Shown: piece by piece, positions 58,905-64,000 of the stretch
Numbering within the stretch: position 1 is the first letter of the stretch
Layout: each line of letters opens with the position of its first letter
Source of the DNA: Paenibacillus sp. RC334
GTDB lineage: Bacteria; Bacillota; Bacilli; Paenibacillales; Paenibacillaceae
DNA: 64,000 nt
NCBI RefSeq assembly: GCF_030034735.1
Contig: NZ_CP125370.1
Span: forward strand, 4,573,001-4,637,000
Reading direction: 5' to 3'
The notes under the pieces: model-generated
Databases searched by the model: none
The model's input: only the letters and a program-made list of their open reading frames with translations
What the model was told of the DNA's origin: nothing
Program-made: the position numbers and the translations under genes

Positions 58905-59000
58905 CTAATAACTCCGCCAATCCTCTTCACCGGGATGGACGAGAGAGGCACGAATAACATACACAAAAGCACATACGAGCAGACCGGCAACGATACTCAT
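58905..59000 (-). CDS. Tiny single-helix membrane protein
   Basis: A 31-residue protein with one hydrophobic helix (SIVAGLLVCAFVYVIRASLV) and a charged tail (HPGEEDWRSY). The GGAG ribosome site is 8 bases before the ATG at 59000, and a good terminator follows. The layout resembles KdpF-type microproteins, but there is no kdp operon here. Confidence 0.5.
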   Translation of the reverse strand: MSIVAGLLVCAFVYVIRASLVHPGEEDWRSY

Positions 59001-59163
59001 CCTGATCACTCCATCCTTAAGGTTATGGATCGTTGTTTTTTTAATTTTAACATAATCTTTACAAAAATACAGCATTTCGCGCAAACGCTTTCTTGACTTT
59101 TTGGTACTCTTTGTCCATCCTCGTCCATAGAAATAGTAGTAGAACTCCAAAGGAGGGGCCTCT

Positions 59164-60498
59164 ATGCCGCTGTACCGCCGTTACTCACTCCCTTTGCTCA
59201 TTCTTATGCTGCTATTCCTATTTATACTTATGGCGGCGCACCCGCAATCTTCTCTGAATGCCGGACTTCGTGGTCTAGCCATTTGGTGGGACGTGCTGTT
59301 TCCGTCTTTGTTCCCGTTTTTCGTTATTTCCGAGCTGCTGCTCGGTTTTGGCATCGTTCATTTTATAGGTACACTGCTGGACCCGCTTATGCAGCCTTTG
59401 TTCCGTGTACCCGGTTGCGGAGGCTTTGTTGCCGCTGTCAGTTGTGCATCCGGCTACCCGATTGGAGCCAAATTAACGGCCAAGCTGTGGGAGCAAAAAT
59501 GGATCACCCGTATCGAAGGAGAACGGCTGGTCGCCTTTACAACTTCCTCTGATCCGATATTCCTGATCGGTGCCGTTTCCGTCGGCTTCTTCCATCAGCC
59601 TGAAATTGCAGTCGTGCTGGGCGCTGCCCATTATGGTGGCGTGCTGATCATCGGCCTGCTCATGCGCTTTCACGGTTCCCGCTCGGGGGACGATGATACT
59701 CACGGCAACCGTCCCCCGTCTGCTGTAACCGCAGCTGGCCACACCGGGCAGCCAACACCAACATCCCTCGCTGTCGCTCCAAATGCCAAATTAGATGCGT
59801 CTTCTGCGCAACGACGCGGACGACTGCGCCAAGCGTTATTTGCTATGCATACAGCACGCTTGGAAGATGGCCGTCCGTTTGGGGAGCTGCTCCGTCAAGC
59901 CATTGCTTCCTCCCTCCGTCTTATTATTGTCGTAGGAGGACTGGTTGTATTCTTCTGCGTCATTCTGGAAGCTTTGACGAACTCCGGTTTAATGAGCGGG
60001 CTTCGTCTGCTTACAGCAAGCTTGTTGTCCGCCTGCGGCCTTCCTCCTACGTTAACAGATTCCATTGTAGGTGGTATTTTCGAAGTCACTTTAGGGTCAC
60101 AAGCCGCTGGTGAAGCCACAGGAGCGGCTTTGCCGTTCAAGGTAGCCGCAGCAGCCTTTGTGCTCTCCTGGGGCGGACTATCGGTTCATGCACAGGTCGC
60201 GAGTATTTTGAATACGACGAATCTCCGGTACCTGCCGTTTTTGCTGGCTCGGGCTGCGCACGGCATCATCTCTGCTCTGCTGGCTCTCGTGCTATGGCGT
60301 CCGCTCATGGGTGAGGGAAGCTCGCCGGTCTTTTCTCCGATATACGTTATCACCTGGTCTCCCGGCTTCTCATCCACTGTGCTGTGGCAAAGCCTGCTAT
60401 TCCTTACCTGCCTGCTGATAGCCATGCTCTGTCTCTCTTGGTTGAGTGCAGGCACAAGCCGCTTATTCGCACGTCTGAGGGGAGCGTCCAGGCAATGA
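59164..60498 (+). CDS. ylbJ: Sporulation membrane protein YlbJ
   Basis: A 444-residue protein of the YlbJ/nucleoside-recognition (GATE) group. It has LAIWWDVLFPSLFPFFVISELLLGFGIVHFIG, then GCGGFVAAVSCASGYPIGAKLTAKL and GGIFEVTLGSQAAG. A Ser/Thr/Pro/Gln linker at about residues 185-225 separates two membrane halves. B. subtilis YlbJ is needed for spore envelope or cortex formation. AAAGGAGG ribosome site. It is just upstream of nadK. Confidence 0.9.
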   Translation: MPLYRRYSLPLLILMLLFLFILMAAHPQSSLNAGLRGLAIWWDVLFPSLFPFFVISELLLGFGIVHFIGTLLDPLMQPLFRVPGCGGFVAAVSCASGYPIGAKLTAKLWEQKWITRIEGERLVAFTTSSDPIFLIGAVSVGFFHQPEIAVVLGAAHYGGVLIIGLLMRFHGSRSGDDDTHGNRPPSAVTAAGHTGQPTPTSLAVAPNAKLDASSAQRRGRLRQALFAMHTARLEDGRPFGELLRQAIASSLRLIIVVGGLVVFFCVILEALTNSGLMSGLRLLTASLLSACGLPPTLTDSIVGGIFEVTLGSQAAGEATGAALPFKVAAAAFVLSWGGLSVHAQVASILNTTNLRYLPFLLARAAHGIISALLALVLWRPLMGEGSSPVFSPIYVITWSPGFSSTVLWQSLLFLTCLLIAMLCLSWLSAGTSRLFARLRGASRQ

Positions 60499-60564
60499 AC
60501 GATTGTGTTCTTGCTCATAATTGATTATGATCGGTATATACCCATGACAAAGGAGCTTTTCATC

Positions 60565-61368
60565 TTGAGATATTATGTTCTGGATCGCGGGGATCAGCAC
60601 TCCATGGACTTGAGTCAGCAGTTTCACCGTCTTGCCCAAGAAAAGAATTTCAAGCTGGATGCCGAATCGCCGGAAATCGTCGTGTCTATTGGAGGCGACG
60701 GTACTATGCTGCATGCGTTTCATACCTTCATCGACCGACTTTCGGATATAGCCTTTGTTGGTGTACATACCGGTCATCTGGGCTTTTATGCCGATTGGCG
60801 TGCGGACGAGCTGGAGGAGCTAATCCACCTGATGAGCCAAAGCGGATCAGAGGGACCCCTTAAACCGAGAATCGTCAAGTATCCATTGATCGAGCTGGAG
60901 ATTCACAAGAAGTCGGGAAATGCTTCTTTTATTGCGTTGAATGAATTTACGTTAAAAGGGGTCGATGGCACTGTCGTTGCACAAGTGGATATTAACGATG
61001 TCACTTTCGAAATGTTCCGCGGAGACGGAATATGCGTTTCTACCCCTTCAGGTACGACTGCCTATAACAAAGCACTCGGCGGAGCTATGGTTCACCCCAC
61101 CATTGAAGCGTTGCAATTAACCGAGATCGCTTCCATTAACAACCGGGTGTATCGGACACTTGGATCGCCATTGTTGCTGCCCAAGCACCATCATTGTGAT
61201 ATTTTTTCGAGAAAAGATCAGCGTCTTCTGTTGACGGTAGATCATCTGAACTTCCCTGTGGATGATTTGATTTCTGTTCGTTGTCAGGTCTCCAGTCACA
61301 AAGTCAGCTTCGCTCGTTATCGTCCCTTTCCATTTTGGGATCGGGTACGCATTGCCTTTCTTAATTAG
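60565..61368 (+). CDS. nadK: NAD kinase
   Basis: A 267-residue ATP-NAD kinase. It has IVVSIGGDGTMLHAFH (GGDGT, catalytic Asp), VGVHTGHLGFYADW and the NEFTLK segment, then GDGICVSTPSGTTAYN. A frame opens at 60505, but the TTG at 60565 (RYYVLDRGDQ) has AAAGGAG 9 bases upstream and gives the normal length. It makes NADP+. It follows ylbJ by 66 bases and ends at a perfect terminator. Confidence 0.94.
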   Translation: MRYYVLDRGDQHSMDLSQQFHRLAQEKNFKLDAESPEIVVSIGGDGTMLHAFHTFIDRLSDIAFVGVHTGHLGFYADWRADELEELIHLMSQSGSEGPLKPRIVKYPLIELEIHKKSGNASFIALNEFTLKGVDGTVVAQVDINDVTFEMFRGDGICVSTPSGTTAYNKALGGAMVHPTIEALQLTEIASINNRVYRTLGSPLLLPKHHHCDIFSRKDQRLLLTVDHLNFPVDDLISVRCQVSSHKVSFARYRPFPFWDRVRIAFLN

Positions 61369-61410
61369 GCAAGCTGCTTTCGAATACACATAGAACTTAA
61401 AAGTACTAGT

Positions 61411-61448
61411 ACAAGCAAAAAGAGCCAACCTTGGCTCTTTTTGCTTGT
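61411..61448. terminator. Terminator of nadK
   Basis: ACAAGCAAAAAGAGCCAA pairs perfectly with its complement through 61448. U runs on both strands. Confidence 0.9.
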
Positions 61449-61490
61449 ATGATAGGACCAACTCAATCCATAGTTGATCTTTTTACCAGT

Positions 61491-61528
61491 AAACAAAAAC
61501 GGCTCCTGAAATTCAGGAACCGTTTTGT
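61491..61528 (-). terminator. Terminator at the 3' end of the YutD-type gene
   Basis: ACAAAAACGGCTCCTGAA pairs with TTCAGGAACCGTTTTGT. The stop codon of the YutD gene (61513-61515) lies inside the stem. Confidence 0.85.
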
Positions 61529-62439
61529 TGTGGAGCTGTGAATGTTTTATTCTTTTTGCTTCCCTCAGCTCTTTCGGCTTTGGCAGCAGGCTGCGCCTGA
61601 CGCTGGCCTCCAGAATCACGTGAGACGCGGACTTGCCGTCCCTCCCGGTTTTCCTTCGGTTGACGCTCATAGCGTGGGCCACGGGATTCCTTTTTCTCGA
61701 AATTCCCTTGCTGATTACGCTGTTTCCGTGGTTCCCGGGCTTGCTGCCCTTCACCGGAAATTCGTCCATCCTTCGCCTCACGTGGTTCTCTCGGCTGACG
61801 CGAATCACGTGCTTCTCGTGGCTCACGCTGTCGATTCCCTTCACGTCCTTCTCTGGACGGACGACTTTCACGGAATTCTCGTGGCTGTCGCTCACGCGGT
61901 TCCTGGACTTCCCTTGGTTCCCGTTGTTGCAACTCCCGTGAGTCCCGAATTTCCTGAGCTTCACGCGGCTGCTCCACTCGCAGCTCCTCGGTTTCCCTAG
62001 ACTCGCGACTTGGCTCCGGCCATTCCCGTTCTTCTCCGTCTGCGCGTTGCAGCACTTCTTGCGGCTCTCCGGCTCCAACCGTTTCCATTGGTTCCGCTTG
62101 AGGTTCTGCCAACTGTTGATGATCCGGGGAAACGGATTCATCATTGTTTTCATTCTTGCTGAGCACTTCGCGGCTCTTAAGCAGCACAAAATAAGCACAA
62201 CCGAAATTACAATATTCATTAATGTAATCGTCCAGTACTGCTATGGATGTATCTTTGTTGGCCTTGGGATGCCCGTCACGGTAAAAACCCTTTAGACGTA
62301 GCTGATTGTAACCCCAGTCACCAATAATATAATCATAGCGCTCCAGCACTTCACTATACCGATCACGAAAAGCTTCGGGATTCCACCCGTTCTTGTGATC
62401 CTGCAACACTTCATAGTTTTTACCACCGATATGAAACAA
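61513..62439 (-). CDS. YutD-family protein with a long Arg/Glu/Pro-rich tail
   Basis: A 308-residue protein. Residues about 1-95 are a YutD domain: YEVLQDHKNGWNPEAFRDRYSEVLERYDYIIGDWGYNQLRLKGFY, then DDYINEYCNFGCAYFVLLKS. B. subtilis YutD stops near here. This protein continues for about 210 residues of low-complexity R/E/P/Q/S sequence with repeated PRE/SRE/QPRE units (about 115-300). The tail is strongly charged and probably disordered. The start is a TTG with GGCGG 10 bases upstream. It lies just downstream of lipA, as in B. subtilis (yutB-yutC-yutD). Confidence 0.85.
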   Translation of the reverse strand: MFHIGGKNYEVLQDHKNGWNPEAFRDRYSEVLERYDYIIGDWGYNQLRLKGFYRDGHPKANKDTSIAVLDDYINEYCNFGCAYFVLLKSREVLSKNENNDESVSPDHQQLAEPQAEPMETVGAGEPQEVLQRADGEEREWPEPSRESRETEELRVEQPREAQEIRDSRELQQREPREVQEPRERQPREFRESRPSREGREGNRQREPREARDSRQPREPREAKDGRISGEGQQAREPRKQRNQQGNFEKKESRGPRYERQPKENREGRQVRVSRDSGGQRQAQPAAKAERAEGSKKNKTFTAPQQNGS

Positions 62440-62463
62440 GCTAATCTGACCGCCTTTCCCGGA

Positions 62464-63372
62464 TCAAGCCTGCGAAAGGGCGCCTTCTTCCTTATGCTGA
62501 GCGGCAGATTTCACCTGCTCATGCGCTTGGTAGGAGCTGCGGACCAACGGACCAGATTCGACGTGGCTGAACCCCCGTTGTAATCCCTCTTCCTTTAACT
62601 TCGCAAAATCTTCCGGTGGGTAATATTTTTGCACATACAAATGTTTCTCGGATGGCTGCAAATATTGTCCAATTGTCATAATATCGCAATCGACTTTACG
62701 CAGATCATCCATGGTTTGTAAGATCTCGTCCCACTCTTCTCCCACACCCAGCATGATACTGGATTTGGTAGGGATGGACGGATTTAATTGCTTTGCACGT
62801 TGAAGAAGCTCCAGGGAGCGACGGTATTTGGCCTTGGCCCGAACTTTATCGGACATCCGCTCCACCGTTTCAATATTATGATTCAAAATATCTGGCTTGG
62901 CATCCATGACAATACGCAGCGATTCGATATCGCCCATAAAATCGGGAATCAACACTTCTACGCTGCAAAAAGGCAAACGACGACGAATCGCCCGCACCGT
63001 TTCTGCAAATATAGTGGCTCCCCCATCCTTCAAATCATCGCGGGCCACACTGGTTACGACACAGTGTTTCAAGTTCATGTTTTCAGCCGCTTCCGCGACG
63101 CGTTCAGGCTCCTGTAAGTCCAGTTCCGTAGGCATTCCCGTATTCACTGCGCAAAAACGGCACGCACGCGTACAAATATCACCCAAAATCATAAATGTAG
63201 CTGTCCTGTTGGCCCAGCATTCATATATATTAGGGCATCGCGCCTCCTCACATACGGTATGTAATGTCTTGGAACGCATCATGCTCTTGATTTCCTGATA
63301 GTTATCGCCTGTCGTGAGTTTAATACGAATCCAGTCGGGCTTGGCTTCCTTCACTTTTCTAGACAATGGCAT
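62464..63372 (-). CDS. lipA: Lipoyl synthase
   Basis: A 302-residue radical-SAM enzyme that inserts sulfur into octanoyl groups. The auxiliary cluster motif [12 protein letters not shown] (C-x4-C-x5-C), the SAM cluster CTRACRFC (CxxxCxxC) and the C-terminal RSSYQAHEQ are all present. The frame opens at 63525, but the ATG at 63372 matches the family start ([18 protein letters not shown]). It is upstream of the YutD gene and divergent from the lytH-like gene. Confidence 0.96.
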   Translation of the reverse strand: MPLSRKVKEAKPDWIRIKLTTGDNYQEIKSMMRSKTLHTVCEEARCPNIYECWANRTATFMILGDICTRACRFCAVNTGMPTELDLQEPERVAEAAENMNLKHCVVTSVARDDLKDGGATIFAETVRAIRRRLPFCSVEVLIPDFMGDIESLRIVMDAKPDILNHNIETVERMSDKVRAKAKYRRSLELLQRAKQLNPSIPTKSSIMLGVGEEWDEILQTMDDLRKVDCDIMTIGQYLQPSEKHLYVQKYYPPEDFAKLKEEGLQRGFSHVESGPLVRSSYQAHEQVKSAAQHKEEGALSQA

Positions 63373-63615
63373 AGACCTTCTTTCTGATAAGCTTGGGCTG
63401 TCATTGCCATACATTATAACATGAAAGCCATGGAAAAACCTCCATTCATTGTTCCCTTTTTGATATGACTTTGATGCCGGAAAAGTAAAATCCTTATATG
63501 GATAAAAGCGACGGATATGGCTCAATCTAAACCAAAGCGCCCGTACCGATGCCGTTGGATGCGGGCCTGTAATCTACGGGGGCTGTCAAGCTCCCTTATG
63601 AGGAGGTTGGTTCAC

Positions 63616-64000
63616 GTGCCTTACCCTAAACGTACAGTCCGCGCTGTTCGCCTGTTGCCGCTGCTGTTATGTGCTACTACATTAACAATGGCCTGTCCGC
63701 TTCCTGCTCAGGCCTTGGCCAAACCTTTACAAACATCATCCCAAAGCATTCAGCAAGCACATGTGGCTACTCCAAATTCCCAGTCATCATTGTATACGTT
63801 CAGGCTTGCTCTATATCGTTCCGTCGAAGCCTTGACAGGGATTCCCTGGTACAGGCTGGCCGCTATCGACCAGTATGAACGTACGCTTACGATTGCGCAT
63901 CCCAAGGATCGCAAGCATGCGGAGCGAGTCACAGGTATCTTTGTCACCGCCCCCGTCTGGTCGGGTCTGATGAACCCTGATCCCGAGGATCGGCATCCAC
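63616..64000 (+). CDS. LytH/YunA-like spore peptidase (N-terminal part, runs off window)
   Basis: A GTG start with AGGAGGTTGG upstream opens a frame to the end of the window. It encodes an N-terminal signal/transmembrane segment (VRLLPLLLCATTLTMACPLPAQA), then IPWYRLAAIDQYERTL, which matches Bacillus YunA/LytH, a sporulation M23-type peptidase that trims cortex peptides. The catalytic domain lies outside. In B. subtilis yunA is next to lipA, which supports the call. Confidence 0.72.
   Translation, partial: MPYPKRTVRAVRLLPLLLCATTLTMACPLPAQALAKPLQTSSQSIQQAHVATPNSQSSLYTFRLALYRSVEALTGIPWYRLAAIDQYERTLTIAHPKDRKHAERVTGIFVTAPVWSGLMNPDPEDRHP

Noticed and set aside
58905..59000. Calling the 31-residue protein KdpF
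   Set aside because: The helix resembles KdpF, but there are no kdpABC genes nearby, so the name would be misleading.
61365..62219. Open frame in another minus-strand frame of the YutD tail
   Set aside because: The low-complexity R/E-rich sequence keeps several frames open. The YutD frame carries the conserved domain.

Overview
The window looks like a core-genome segment of an endospore-forming Firmicute, most likely Paenibacillus (P. polymyxa-like). The basis is inference from gene content. Spore genes are present (two alpha/beta-type SASP genes with sigma-G-type promoters, Sda, YlbJ, a SpoVB/MurJ-family flippase, a YjcZ-type tiny protein, a YheC/D ATP-grasp protein and the start of a LytH/YunA-like peptidase). 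There is an SLH-domain surface protein, Bacillus-style cis elements (SAM-I riboswitch, Trp T-box, Pho box, DnaA boxes) and the futalosine menaquinone route, which Paenibacillus uses and B. subtilis does not. No rRNA, tRNA, CRISPR array, phage or intact insertion sequence was seen.

Layout. 0-6.5 kb: end of hemQ; a MarR-controlled HlyD/ABC-2 efflux pair; a type II NADH dehydrogenase divergent from ferredoxin-NADP reductase (the yumB/yumC pair). 6.5-14 kb: sda behind a cluster of DnaA boxes; a YheC/D protein; convergent ppx and ppk1, with a three-repeat Pho box upstream of ppk1; mqnB-mqnD. 14-22 kb: an operon of four small genes of unknown function; a doubly frameshifted EamA transporter; map with a TetR regulator; a sigma factor fused to a DUF1835-like domain. 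22-31.5 kb: a small XRE regulator; an SLH protein; an iscA-mqnE-yutJ-yuzB-nfu block; a frameshifted SDR; metNIQ under a SAM-I riboswitch.

31.6-40.4 kb: a HEPN-like protein; a UbiD-family decarboxylase; ctaA; a thioredoxin; DUF2515; a MOP flippase; DUF456; a HAD phosphatase. 40.4-46.5 kb: two tandem class B penicillin-binding proteins downstream of a CvpA/transglutaminase-like membrane protein and a small membrane protein. 46.7-55 kb: MFS transporter, tiny spore protein, toprim protein, ctaB, YfhP-like protein, SASP, trpS with T-box, aldose epimerase, second SASP. 55-64 kb: pepF, yycC, DUF2225, truncated haemoglobin, ylbJ, nadK, a YutD protein with a long Arg/Glu-rich tail, lipA, and the start of a lytH-like gene.

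Taken together the window is rich in respiratory functions: menaquinone synthesis (mqnB, mqnD, mqnE and possibly the UbiD), quinone-reducing NADH dehydrogenases (two), haem and haem A/O synthesis (hemQ, ctaA, ctaB), and Fe-S and lipoate cofactor genes. It also carries envelope and sporulation genes. No clearly new multi-gene defence or biosynthetic system was found. The best leads are the sigma-DUF1835 fusion, the PBP/transglutaminase module, the YutD tail, and the cis-regulatory arrays at sda and ppk1. Both frameshifted genes break at short A/T homopolymers, so sequencing error must be excluded before they are called pseudogenes.
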